A stretch of 44,035 nt of DNA from Acidobacteriota bacterium. Lineage in GTDB: Bacteria; Acidobacteriota; UBA6911. Below the pieces are notes generated by a model. The model saw only the letters and a list, made by a program, of their open reading frames with translations. It searched no databases and was not told where the DNA came from. Location: positions 1 to 44,035 of the forward strand of contig JAFGAO010000227.1 of the NCBI GenBank assembly GCA_016933615.1. Reading direction: 5' to 3'. This document shows positions 8,934-17,299 of this stretch, piece after piece (position 1 is the stretch's first letter; each line of letters opens with the position of its first letter). The position numbers and the translations under genes are program-made.

Positions 8934-8940
8934 CCCGGAA

Positions 8941-9723
8941 TTAACGGATGACTTTGAGCGTCCGCTTCCAGCGTGTTTTGCTGAAGAAATTCTTAACAAC
9001 ATTGGCGTATTGTTTTATCCGGTCCAAAATGCCGGTTCGGAGATATTCGTCTCTCGGCGTTTCAAAGGACCAGTATATGACGAGGGCTTTGCCGAGAAAA
9101 TAGTCGCGGGGGACCGAACCCCAGAACCTGCTGTCCATGCTGTTGTCCCGGTTGTCCCCCATGGCAAAATACTGATCCTGGAGCACAAGGAAAGGTTCGT
9201 CGTAGGTTTTGTTGCGATCCGGGTAGGATTCCACTACCTCTACATCCAGAATGCTCCCGTTGACCTTCACCGCGGACTCCATTACCTCGATTTTATCCCC
9301 TTTTTGGGGAAGGTAAGCCGGCCCGTAATGGTCGTGGATGCTGCCGGGGTTGATGAATTGGGTATACTTTTCATCCAGGGGGCTGTCATTGACATAGACG
9401 GTTCGCCCCTTAACCTCGATCTTGTCGCCCGGAAGACCGATCAGGCGTTTGACGTAGGCGATCTCCGGTTTCTCCGGGTATTTAAAAACGATCACGTCTC
9501 CGCGTTTCGGTTCTTTGTACGGCAAGAGCTTTTCTAAAATGCCGGATTGGCCATACACGAATTTATTGACAAGAAGATGGTCCCCGATCAATAGATTCGA
9601 TTCCATCGATCCCGTCGGGATTTTGAAAGCCTGAACGACGAAAGTGGTTGTGAAAAGGGCGATAATGGCTGTAATGACAACGGTTTCAAACAGGTCCCGA
9701 GCCTGCGACTTGTGATATTCCAA
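8941..9723 (-). CDS. lepB: Signal peptidase I
   Basis: A membrane-bound serine/lysine-dyad protease that cleaves signal peptides of exported proteins. Seen (numbering from the chosen start): a membrane segment at about 12-33, the nucleophile Ser39 in KIPTGSMES, the general-base Lys92 in YVKRLIGLPGDKIEV, and the conserved GDNRDNSMDSRFWG. The segment between box D and GDNRDNS is somewhat long, with a second K-rich strand region. Start: a TTG at 9723 follows GGGGAGGAATT closely; an upstream in-frame TTG at 9741 lies before that RBS and is less likely. First gene of the lepB/exported-unknown/TPR cluster. It would process the secreted proteins of this window that lack a lipobox. Confidence 0.92.
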   Translation of the reverse strand: MEYHKSQARDLFETVVITAIIALFTTTFVVQAFKIPTGSMESNLLIGDHLLVNKFVYGQSGILEKLLPYKEPKRGDVIVFKYPEKPEIAYVKRLIGLPGDKIEVKGRTVYVNDSPLDEKYTQFINPGSIHDHYGPAYLPQKGDKIEVMESAVKVNGSILDVEVVESYPDRNKTYDEPFLVLQDQYFAMGDNRDNSMDSRFWGSVPRDYFLGKALVIYWSFETPRDEYLRTGILDRIKQYANVVKNFFSKTRWKRTLKVIR

Positions 9724-9773
9724 AATTCCTCCCCGTAACAATCAATTTATAAAGGCTTTAGCTTATCACAGCC

Positions 9774-9800
9774 TTGCCCCGCTAAAAATAATTATATAAT
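9774..9800 (+). promoter_or_regulatory. Possible promoter upstream of tRNA-Val
   Basis: TTGCCC (9774-9779), a 15-base spacer and a perfect TATAAT (9795-9800). The -10 lies in the palindrome ATTATATAAT, so it could also serve the divergent lepB, but no good -35 is seen on that side. The predicted transcript would carry about 140 bases of leader before the tRNA. Confidence 0.4.
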
Positions 9801-9944
9801 CTGCCTGCCGGTTCCATAGGTCCGGCTTAATCCGGGGCGATGCGACTAACCGAACGCAAGCCATAGTCAGGCAGGATATGGACACCAACGAAGGGAATGT
9901 GGTAGAGTTGCCCTCCGATAACGCGGTGTAAGGGAATTGATTGC

Positions 9945-10020
9945 GGGCGGTTAGCTCAGCTGGCAGAGCATCGGTTTTACACACCGGGGGTCAAAGGTTC
10001 AAGTCCTTTACCGCCCACCA
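9945..10020 (+). tRNA. tRNA-Val (anticodon TAC)
   Basis: A complete cloverleaf can be folded: acceptor GGGCGGT/ACCGCCC, D stem GCTC/GAGC, anticodon stem TCGGT/ACCGG (one G-T pair) with loop TTTACAC and anticodon TAC, variable GGGTC, T stem AAAGG/CCTTT with loop TTCAAGT, discriminator A and genomically encoded CCA. It reads GTA (and, by wobble, other GTN) valine codons. It stands alone between lepB and the cupin gene. A possible terminator (AAATTC/GAATTT stem plus T-run) lies at 10086-10109. Confidence 0.95.
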
Positions 10021-10460
10021 CTTACAGCCGTAAAATTCCAGTTACGCGAAAAATCCTTTCAATGCTCTCCGGTGCATGCATCTTCAAATTCAATCCGCCC
10101 GAATTTTTTCATCCGGTGTCCGTTTAAAAACGAAGCCTTTTTGACGGAACGGCAAAATGCTGTTGGCGCCTGTCTGACAATTCCTTAAATCAGCGGTTGA
10201 GGGATGGGCTTGAGTCACAGGTTAGAAAAAATTTTAAAATTCCGCATTTCCCTGACCAACCTGTAGTAGGATTGCGCCCGGAGTCCAATAAACTTTATGC
10301 AAAGAATCTGACCGGGAGAAATCGGATTGATAGGTGCGGGGTATTGAAAATATGCACGGCTTCTGTCACTGCTTTCAAAATATTGGATCAAAAGCCCGAT
10401 TCTCTTTTCCGCCGAATTTTTGTAGCCATAACCGAAGCTGAATAACAAGGAGGATACAAA
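10021..10460. other. Intergenic region between tRNA-Val and cupin gene
   Basis: No gene seen. It contains an AT-stem hairpin with a following T-run (10086-10109), which could end the tRNA transcript, and a strong RBS (AAGGAGG, 10449-10455) for the cupin gene. No confident promoter, and no second copy of the tRNA 3' end that would mark an integration site. Confidence 0.5.
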
Positions 10461-10952
10461 ATGTCCGAGAGCAAGTACGGAAAATACATAATCAGGGAAC
10501 CCTTGGAGAAAGGAAGGGCGCCTTCTCTGCACATATGCGCCGAAGAGGGCTGTGAAGGTGCCCGGTTCCCCGGCTTTCCCGTTGAAGTCCAACTGCTGGT
10601 CATTACGGAGCCGATTGCGTTTCCCCATCCGGCCCATGCCCACGACGGCGATGAAATCTTTTTCATCTTTGGAAGCAATCCCAGGAATTATTACGATTTC
10701 GACGCCGAGATCGAGGTGCACTTGGGTGAAGAGGGGGAGAAGCATATTGTGAACACCACCTCCATCATCTACATGCCTAAGGGATTGGTCCACGGTCCGA
10801 TTGCCATCACGAAAGTGAATAAGCCTTTCCAGTGGATGCACGTACTCTTCTCGCCTAAATACGACATGACGGTAGGAGACGTCTCGCTGCATCCTTCACA
10901 CCCTCGCGAGAAATATACCCCTGAAGAGATAAAAAAGCTGAAGCAGGGCTAG
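10461..10952 (+). CDS. Cupin-fold protein
   Basis: A single-domain cupin of 163 residues. Seen: the first cupin motif HPAHAHDGDEIFFIFG with candidate metal ligands His59, His61 and Glu65, and the second motif MPKGLVHGP with His111. All four classical metal ligands are therefore present, so it can bind Fe, Mn, Ni or Zn. Known: cupins range from isomerases and dioxygenases to storage proteins, so the reaction cannot be stated. The RBS AAGGAGG is well placed before the ATG. Monocistronic, followed by a convergent terminator. Two kilobases from the AOR gene; a shared pathway is possible but not shown. Confidence 0.8.
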   Translation: MSESKYGKYIIREPLEKGRAPSLHICAEEGCEGARFPGFPVEVQLLVITEPIAFPHPAHAHDGDEIFFIFGSNPRNYYDFDAEIEVHLGEEGEKHIVNTTSIIYMPKGLVHGPIAITKVNKPFQWMHVLFSPKYDMTVGDVSLHPSHPREKYTPEEIKKLKQG

Positions 10953-11203
10953 CGCTTACTGCAACGGATCGGATTTTGGGGATATTTAAACGAATACAAA
11001 GCGGTTTATATGTCGCGGCCGCCGGAGGTGCGGGTGATGCACGGCCAGCCATGCCTCGAAGAGCGAGAATGGGCGATGTTCTAGGATTTTCTGAAATCAA
11101 GGAGAAGTATCGGAAAATTTCAAATTGGTATATGCCCGAATCCATAGGAATCGCTTCTGACGGAAAATGCGGAGGGAAAAACTTGCGGTAAAAGTTTTGG
11201 TTT

Positions 11204-11219
11204 AAAGCCGGGGGCTTTT
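11204..11219. terminator. Hairpin terminator between convergent genes
   Basis: AAAGCC (11204-11209), loop GGG, GGCTTT (11213-11218), then T. The A/T-flanked stem works on both strands. It lies between the cupin (+) and G1P dehydrogenase (-) genes, ten bases from the latter's stop. Confidence 0.55.
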
Positions 11220-11228
11220 CCGTGCCGT

Positions 11229-12635
11229 TCACCGACCGGACAGGCAGCCGCTTTCTGCAAACACCCGGGATGCGGCTGTCTCCAGCACCCCAAGGTCCGC
11301 CGCAAAATCCAGTACCGTGAATCTTCCCCTTATTTCCCGGGCGTACAGGAAGCCGCGTCGTAGATGCGCATCCGTAAGGCCGAGCGCATCGACGGTTACG
11401 GGGCATCCCGCCTGCTGCAGGACATTGCGGATTGCCGCGGCCGGTTTGAGCGTCGAAAGCGTCTCCCAAATAACGTCCCAATAGGAGATTACGTACTGGA
11501 GTTCCTGCCGGTATGCCTGGTCGCTGATGCGCTTTTTCTGCATTTCCGCCGCCGCCAGATCCCCGAACGTTCCGTGCCTGGCTGCAACCGCCGCGCTTTC
11601 ATTCGCAGCGGACGGGCGCGCCGCGACCAGATTGTCCACGTGCAGGGCATCGGGCGACAATTTTCGCAAAAACTCGTAAAGAGACGCCGTGGCGATCGTC
11701 GCGACTCCAACCTGGGCGCCGTGAGAGCCCTCAATGCGGTTTTCCGCCGCGGCGGTCATGTCCCAGTAATGGCTGATCAGATGTTCGCCGCCGGATGCAG
11801 GGCTGGAGGAGCCGGCCAGTTTCATGGAACAGCCGCTGAGCAGCAGCGCCTCCGTAAGCACCTTTACGGCTTCCGGCTTTCCCTCGGATAATTCGAGCGC
11901 GCATGCTGCCGCCAGGGCCTCCGCTTCCGCAACAACCTGTCCCGGCACCGGACAAAAGTATGTGCCCCGCAGCATCGCGGATAGCATAAAGTCCGCCGTG
12001 CTCACCGGCTTCGATTCGAGATCGCCCAGTCCTGCCTGAATCAACGGCAAGGGCGCTTTGCACAACACGTCCAAATCGGCAACCACGGCGGCCGGTTGAT
12101 GGCAGGGAATTGTCTTCTTAAGCCCGTCCTTCATGATCGCGGCGACTGCGGACGTGTAGCCGTTCATGGATGGCGCCGTGGCGACGATTGCGTAGGGTAT
12201 GCCCAAACGGTACGATGCCAGTTTGCCTAAATCGTTAACCGTCCCGCTTCCGACCGCGACTATGAATTCCGCCGTGTGTAAGCGGCGTTCAACGTCCAGC
12301 ACAGCATCGAAAGTTGCGTGCGGTCGGCCGCCTGCGCCGTCCGGTACGATACATCGGATGACGTCATAACCCACAGAAAGCAACAGCTCGGAAACAGATT
12401 TTCCGGCAATGGAATACGTTCTCTCATCCGCAACCATTCCCACCGATTTCCCGCGGAACCGGCCGGCAACGCATTGGTGGACATCCTGTATCGCGCCGGC
12501 GCGAACGCTGAATTGCCGCGTGTCGATGGAATGCACCCTTCCGCAGGGGCAGCTGGTGGAAAACCCGGCCAGGTTGTCCCAGTCGGTGGGTACGGTCGGG
12601 TAATGAAGCGTGTTGCCGGACTTTTCATTCTTCAT
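11229..12635 (-). CDS. Glycerol-1-phosphate dehydrogenase family (AraM/EgsA-like)
   Basis: NAD(P)-dependent enzyme of the iron-containing-alcohol-dehydrogenase superfamily; its family reduces dihydroxyacetone phosphate to sn-glycerol-1-phosphate. Seen: an N-terminal CPCGRVHSIDTR, the dinucleotide loop VGSGTVNDLGK (128-138), APSMNGYTSA, and metal ligands Asp205 (GLGDLESKPVSTAD), His285 (GGEHLISHYWDM) and His305 (EGSHGAQVG). At 468 residues it has a C-terminal extension compared with the roughly 350-400 of archaeal EgsA and Bacillus AraM. Known: in bacteria AraM supplies G1P for heptaprenylglyceryl phosphate. No prenylglyceryl-phosphate synthase is visible here. Divergent from the AOR gene. The RBS is weak, so the start is only probable. 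Confidence 0.85.
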   Translation of the reverse strand: MKNEKSGNTLHYPTVPTDWDNLAGFSTSCPCGRVHSIDTRQFSVRAGAIQDVHQCVAGRFRGKSVGMVADERTYSIAGKSVSELLLSVGYDVIRCIVPDGAGGRPHATFDAVLDVERRLHTAEFIVAVGSGTVNDLGKLASYRLGIPYAIVATAPSMNGYTSAVAAIMKDGLKKTIPCHQPAAVVADLDVLCKAPLPLIQAGLGDLESKPVSTADFMLSAMLRGTYFCPVPGQVVAEAEALAAACALELSEGKPEAVKVLTEALLLSGCSMKLAGSSSPASGGEHLISHYWDMTAAAENRIEGSHGAQVGVATIATASLYEFLRKLSPDALHVDNLVAARPSAANESAAVAARHGTFGDLAAAEMQKKRISDQAYRQELQYVISYWDVIWETLSTLKPAAAIRNVLQQAGCPVTVDALGLTDAHLRRGFLYAREIRGRFTVLDFAADLGVLETAASRVFAESGCLSGR

Positions 12636-13050
12636 TTCGAATATTCCGATAAACGCATGTATTGTCGATGTCTTTTTTGCCAGAATTTACACAAAATATC
12701 CATTCAAAAGGATACCGGAGATCCCTTCCACGGGACCAGACTGAAATGCGGTCGTTTTCTCTTCCGGCACCCGCATTATCTCCTATAATGATTTTCAGGC
12801 TTTACAGTGTTTTTCAGGAAGGAGCGCGACCCTGCTTCCGGAGTGATGAAGCAGAATTCCGAATCCGGATGGAATATAGGATATAGGAATCAATTCAGAA
12901 TGGCTCCATCATGATTTGTTTCTCAATATCTGCAAAGCGGCTGGATCCACCCTTGAACTCCATGAACGGAATGCGAAAGGTGACGAGGGCTCCGGTTTTG
13001 TTCCCGGTTCGGGGGAATAAATATTTTGTGCAGCAACAGGAGGAACGGCA
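12636..13050. other. Divergent intergenic region between G1P dehydrogenase and AOR genes
   Basis: No gene supported. A perfect TATAAT at 12784-12789 reads toward the AOR gene, with only a poor -35 (TTCCGG, 16-base spacer), which would give a leader of about 255 bases. A tandem ATATAGG repeat lies near 12876-12890. A good RBS, AGGAGG, sits at 13038-13043. The region is long enough to hold a leader regulatory RNA, but I recognise no Moco, tungsten or other known riboswitch consensus. Confidence 0.4.
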
Positions 13051-15129
13051 ATGACGGCTGGATATGCGGGAAAGATACTCAGAGTCGACCTGACGGCAAA
13101 ATCGTTTGGCACCATCCCCACGGAAAGGTACGAGCAATACGGAGGTGGCCACGGCATGGGTTCCGCCCTATTCTTCGACCTGGTCGGCGACCAGCTTCCC
13201 TTCGGGGCATTCGATCCGCGAAACCCGATCATCATGATGGGCCACCCGTTCGCCGGCACTTTCATGCCCGGATCCGGACGTTGCGAGGTCCAGGGACTGG
13301 CGCCTATGCTGCATCCGATCGAATGGTTCGCGCACAGCAATTTCGGAGGGCGCTTTACGGCCCAGATGAAGTACGCCGGCTGGGATGGAATAGTCGTCGA
13401 CGGCGCTTCCGACGAACCGGTCTGGATCAATGTCATCAACGACAAAGTCACAATTGAGAGCGCCGGAGGCATATGGGGTATGGATACCTGGGATACCCAG
13501 GAAGAAGTCTCCCGACGCGTTATGCCGGGATTGAAGCACGGCGAATGGGCGAATGTGGACGACGGTTTTACCACACAGGTTCCGGCCGTGGTCTGCTGCG
13601 GACTGGCCGGGGAAAACAGGAGCCGCATGGGTGCCCTGCTGCACGGTCCCGGTTCCCAGGCCGCTTTGGGCGGGTTCGGCGGCGTATTCGGCTCGAAAAA
13701 TCTCAAGGCAATCAGCATTCTCGGCACGGGAAGCGCACCCATTGCGGATCCACAGGCATTTATGGACGCCCGCCTCTGGTTCCGGCAATTTCTGTGGGAC
13801 GTAGACGATCCACGCAGGAAGGATATGATGGGAGGGTTTTATTTCTGGATCAACGGTTCTCCCGCAGGAGCAAATGTAACGAACAATCCTGCTTTTGATC
13901 CCAACGCCATTCCCCTGGTGCCCGCACGTGCGGCAGCCTGCGTTTCCTGCCCCCGGGCCTGTCGTCAACGGCTGGCCAGCGGAGACAGCAATGAATCGGT
14001 CTGCGCCGGTACGGCAGCCGTCAGGCTCGAGGGCGCCGGTTTGAAGCAGACCCGCCAGGCTAACGACTGGGTGCAGAAATACGGTCTCGGCCACTGGCAT
14101 TTCATGCCGATGCAGGGTTATATCCAGTCGCTCTACAACAGGGGGCTTCTTGGCAAAGGGAAGAAGATCGAATGCGACCTGCCGATGGATCAGTACGGCA
14201 CCGTGGGATTTCTGGAGATGCTCATGAATCAGATCGCCACCCGGCGAGGAATAGGCAACGACCTTTCCGAAGGCCTGGCCCGGGCTGCAAAGAAGTGGGG
14301 CACTTACGAAAAGGATTTGAAATCAGGGGAACTCAATCTGGCCTACTGGGGAACCGCCATGCACTACGATCCCAGGTCCGAAGCGGAGTGGGGTTTCGGA
14401 TCGCTGATGGGAGAGAGGGACCTCATGCTGCATGCGATCGCCAACTATCCTCTCCACTGGATGCCGCAGGCATTCGCCATGGAAGGTAAAGAACCCTACC
14501 TGTCCGCCGAAGAAGCGGTCAAGATTACGGCGGATGCGATGATTCCCTACGAAGGGGACGTTTTCATGCTCGATTACAGTGACGGTCCCACCGGCATCTA
14601 CTCGGAACATAAGGTCAAGCAGGTCGCCTGGGTCAAGCACTATGAAAAATTCTGGATCGGTTCCAACGGGCTCTGCGGCTGGAGATGGCCCATGTGCTTC
14701 ACGTGCAACTCCGCCGGCTATAGGGGTGCGACGCCCCATGCCGAACCCAGGTTTTTCAATGCTGTTACAGGAAGAAATATTACATTCGCCGAAGGAATGG
14801 AACTCGGGCGCAGGATCTTTACCCTGGACCGGGGAATTTGGACCCTTCAGGGGAGGGACCGCAGCATGGAGGTCTTTCCGGATTATATCTACGAGAAGGA
14901 TTCCGGAGGGGAAATGCTGCCGATGTACGATCGTGTTGCCAATAAATGGTCGTACTCGATGAGTTCCGGACGCAGGCTGGATCGCGCCAAAGTCGAGGAG
15001 TGGAAGACCAGGTTTTACGATTTTGAGGGATTTAACGCCAACAACGGCTGGCCGACAAGAAAAACGCTCGAAGACCTGGATTTAAGGAAAGTGGCCGATG
15101 TTATGCAGGCGAAAAACAGGTTGGGTTAA
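13051..15129 (+). CDS. Aldehyde:ferredoxin oxidoreductase family tungsten/molybdenum enzyme
   Basis: A tungstopterin oxidoreductase of the AOR family, expected to oxidise aldehydes to acids (or reduce acids) with ferredoxin. Seen: N-terminal domain GYAGKILRVDLT, pterin-binding stretches around GLAGENRSRMGALLHGPGSQ and GGFGGVFGSKNLKAI, and the [4Fe-4S] ligands C297-x2-C300-x3-C304 with C542 in GSNGLCGW, matching the four cysteines of Pyrococcus AOR. At 692 residues it is longer than the usual 600-650, with extra sequence around 320-450 and 500-530. No ferredoxin-like subunit is adjacent, so it probably uses free ferredoxin. It differs from the BamB subunit of benzoyl-CoA reductase as I recall it. 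Start: ATG with AGGAGG 7 bases upstream. The substrate is unknown. Confidence 0.9.
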   Translation: MTAGYAGKILRVDLTAKSFGTIPTERYEQYGGGHGMGSALFFDLVGDQLPFGAFDPRNPIIMMGHPFAGTFMPGSGRCEVQGLAPMLHPIEWFAHSNFGGRFTAQMKYAGWDGIVVDGASDEPVWINVINDKVTIESAGGIWGMDTWDTQEEVSRRVMPGLKHGEWANVDDGFTTQVPAVVCCGLAGENRSRMGALLHGPGSQAALGGFGGVFGSKNLKAISILGTGSAPIADPQAFMDARLWFRQFLWDVDDPRRKDMMGGFYFWINGSPAGANVTNNPAFDPNAIPLVPARAAACVSCPRACRQRLASGDSNESVCAGTAAVRLEGAGLKQTRQANDWVQKYGLGHWHFMPMQGYIQSLYNRGLLGKGKKIECDLPMDQYGTVGFLEMLMNQIATRRGIGNDLSEGLARAAKKWGTYEKDLKSGELNLAYWGTAMHYDPRSEAEWGFGSLMGERDLMLHAIANYPLHWMPQAFAMEGKEPYLSAEEAVKITADAMIPYEGDVFMLDYSDGPTGIYSEHKVKQVAWVKHYEKFWIGSNGLCGWRWPMCFTCNSAGYRGATPHAEPRFFNAVTGRNITFAEGMELGRRIFTLDRGIWTLQGRDRSMEVFPDYIYEKDSGGEMLPMYDRVANKWSYSMSSGRRLDRAKVEEWKTRFYDFEGFNANNGWPTRKTLEDLDLRKVADVMQAKNRLG

Positions 15130-15232
15130 TCGGGGATTCTGGAATTAGTGCTGCTTAAATTTATGAGAATGCTTCTGTTTGCCGGCAGCATCCCCGGCAT
15201 CATGTCGCTGGGCGGCAATTCCGAAATGAAGG

Positions 15233-15850
15233 CTATGCTTGGATGCTTGCCAGAACCTCTTCACCGAACGCCAGGCAGTCGGCGCGTTTCAGAAGATCGT
15301 AATTCTCCAGCGGTTTGCCCGCTATGCTGGGATAGGAGTCTTCCATCCTCTTGCGCGTCTGCGGATCGAGCAGGGCTTTCGTTATCCTGCCGTTGAATAC
15401 TTTCGACGGGACGTTGCCGTTCTCACACAATCGGGCCAGATGGTTGTCGATATAGGCGGTTTTCTGCTGCGGCCCGACAGGCCTTTCCCCGTTTCCGCAA
15501 ACGGCGAATAGGCCTCGGATTTTGGTTTTCAGCGACGTTTTGTTCTTCGTGATGTAGCCCTGCAGTTCTGAGGGGGTAACGCCCGATCGTATGGATCCGC
15601 CTATGACGATGTGGTCAAAAGGCGCAGGGTCCGGATTTTCGCGCGCGTCAAAGACATCCGCTATGCCGCCCATTCCTTCCGATATCCAAATCGCGGCGTC
15701 GCGCGAGCTTCCGCACCAGGTTCCGAAAATTACGGCGCATTTTTTATCGGATTCTACCGGATAATATTCCAATGCCCGTCCATCTTTGGCCAGGGCGATC
15801 GCACCGACCCCGGTTGCCAATCCCAATCTGAAAAAATCTCTTCTTTCCAT
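15233..15850 (-). CDS. Tat-signal flavodoxin-domain protein
   Basis: A 205-residue protein. Seen: a twin-arginine-like N terminus, MERRDFFRLGLATGVGAIAL, then a flavodoxin-like fold: CAVIFGTWCGSSRDAA (FMN-phosphate-loop position), FDHIVIGGSIRSG and KIRGLFAVCGNG. It resembles the short flavodoxin domain of menaquinone-linked protoporphyrinogen dehydrogenase HemG, but the role is open. The Tat-type signal implies export of a folded, flavin-loaded protein, which is unusual because flavodoxins are normally cytoplasmic. Start: this ATG has GGAGG 10 bases upstream; a frame open from 15946 would bury the RR signal inside and has no RBS there. Convergent with the AOR gene, 103 bases apart. Confidence 0.8.
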   Translation of the reverse strand: MERRDFFRLGLATGVGAIALAKDGRALEYYPVESDKKCAVIFGTWCGSSRDAAIWISEGMGGIADVFDARENPDPAPFDHIVIGGSIRSGVTPSELQGYITKNKTSLKTKIRGLFAVCGNGERPVGPQQKTAYIDNHLARLCENGNVPSKVFNGRITKALLDPQTRKRMEDSYPSIAGKPLENYDLLKRADCLAFGEEVLASIQA

Positions 15851-16099
15851 GTCCTGCGAACCTCCGGTTACTGCGTATCGAAACGCTAAATTTTTGAAAC
15901 ACTGCCGAAATGCCCGGGAATGTCCATAATATGGGCTCTCAACCAAAACGGGACTTCAGCCTGCCGGGGGCGGCGATTGCCTTACACCGTCCAGCACCGT
16001 TGAGTGTACCATTGACTTCCCGCTGCTGCGCAAGCGTTTTCGCCGCCGACTTTGTTTTCACGACTTGAAAAATCGGATTTGCCCGGGAAGGCGGGCTTC

Positions 16100-16678
16100 C
16101 TATTTCTGTGTGCGGGTCGGTCGCATTTGCACCCAGTCGATCGTCCAGCGGTTTCTATGGCCCGGGCGCCAGACAAGGCGGCGGTAGGGAGTGCCGCGGC
16201 AACAGTGGTATAAAACCGCCGTCCGTTCGTAGAATCCGCGCGTGTGGAAAGTATTGGGAAATCCAAGTCCGTGAATGTCCAGGTGATGGCAGAATTCGTG
16301 GCACAGCGTGCTGAGAAATGTGCCGAATGAAGTCACCCGCTTCCGGATCGCCGTCCGCATCCAGACGCGGATCAAAGCCGTGCCTTCATGGTAATCACCA
16401 AAAAGTTCGCTGGATCCGGTTTCATAAACACGCAACGGGCGTGCGTCCAGCACACGCACTTTCGGGCGGGGCACATGGAAAAGCCCCGACGCCTCCGCGA
16501 GCAGGCTCCCGCAGGTCGACTGCGCCTGTTGTGTCGATTCGGACGACAGTGCGGATTCGATCTTGAGCGAAAGCGCGTGAAGCGTGTTCGGGTCCGGAAT
16601 GGAAAGAGCCGCCATTTTGTCACTGCGGTCGTATTCGTCGCGCCTGGCGATTATTCTCGGCCTGGGATCGGTTATCAT
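16100..16678 (-). CDS. Putative zinc metalloprotein with HEFCHHLD motif
   Basis: A 192-residue protein without a signal peptide. Seen: the zinc-protease signature HEFCH (127-131) in SFGTFLSTLCHEFCHHLD, preceded by FGDYHEGTALIRVWMRTA and followed by a conserved-looking FHTRGFYERTAVLYHCC that could provide the third ligand. The arrangement recalls SprT-like and other small gluzincin-type metalloproteins of unknown role, but I cannot name the family. The C terminus is Arg-rich with a CC pair. It starts 7 bases after the stop of the NTF2-like gene, so the two are co-transcribed. An internal ATG at 16615 is an alternative start; neither has a clear RBS. Confidence 0.65.
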   Translation of the reverse strand: MITDPRPRIIARRDEYDRSDKMAALSIPDPNTLHALSLKIESALSSESTQQAQSTCGSLLAEASGLFHVPRPKVRVLDARPLRVYETGSSELFGDYHEGTALIRVWMRTAIRKRVTSFGTFLSTLCHEFCHHLDIHGLGFPNTFHTRGFYERTAVLYHCCRGTPYRRLVWRPGHRNRWTIDWVQMRPTRTQK

Positions 16679-16685
16679 GGCCCGT

Positions 16686-17129
16686 CTATTTGAGCTTGAC
16701 CGCCTTGGGATCTAGATGGCGATGGTGAAAGATGCGGATGCGCTGGAACTTGCCTTTTTCGTCCAGGTCGTAGAGTACATTCTGATTCAAAATATGGGTT
16801 TCTCCCTTTTTCCACTGTGAGCCCGGCGCTCCTGCCGGGGGTTTTTTAAAAACGTAGAACTCGGTTATAAGCTCGACGCAGAACTGCCGCCCCCTGGAGA
16901 TGAAAGTCCCCACATTGAGAACTTCCCTGATATTGGCTGTAAGGGCTTTGTAGTTGGCGATAAACTCTTTCGGGCCGCGCAGCGTCCTGCCCGTGGCGCC
17001 GGGCTTCTGGGGATCCATGAAATTATCCGGGTATTGCAGAACAACGTCCGGCCTGAAGTAGCCGGCGACTTTGTCGAATCTGCGGTTGTTGAAATGCTCG
17101 ACATATTCCATGAATTGTTTTCGGTTCAT
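16686..17129 (-). CDS. SnoaL/NTF2-like protein
   Basis: A 147-residue single-domain protein of the SnoaL/NTF2-like cone fold: an N-terminal helix FMEYVEHFNNRRFDKVAGYF, DVVLQYPD, GPKEFIANYKALTANIREVL, and strands carrying ELITEFYVFK and KFQRIRIFHHRHL. Known: family members are small-molecule isomerases, cyclases, hydrolases or binding proteins, so substrate and reaction cannot be read. Start: ATG with GGAGA 10 bases upstream. First gene of a two-gene unit with the HExxH protein. Confidence 0.72.
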   Translation of the reverse strand: MNRKQFMEYVEHFNNRRFDKVAGYFRPDVVLQYPDNFMDPQKPGATGRTLRGPKEFIANYKALTANIREVLNVGTFISRGRQFCVELITEFYVFKKPPAGAPGSQWKKGETHILNQNVLYDLDEKGKFQRIRIFHHRHLDPKAVKLK

Positions 17130-17299
17130 CGTGCGTTGTCTCCTTTCGATATTTTAACCAGCCTGCTGGCTATGGGAACGATTATAACCCGGAAGGTCCT
17201 TTCAAATCTCCGCTTTGATCATACATCTGCGGTTCGAAAGACCGAATGCCGGGTGTCAAACAGAGATGGCCGGAGTCTATTTTAATTCTAAAGTATTAG

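Noticed and set aside
10976-11191. Small plus-strand frame after the cupin gene
   Set aside because: No RBS, no domain, Arg/Gly-rich composition typical of chance frames in this DNA.
12636-13050. Moco/tungsten riboswitch before the AOR gene
   Set aside because: The location would be attractive, but the conserved Moco RNA elements are not visible.
9945-17129. Integrative element inserted at tRNA-Val
   Set aside because: The tRNA 3' end is followed by accessory genes, but I found no integrase and no second copy of the tRNA 3' sequence downstream.
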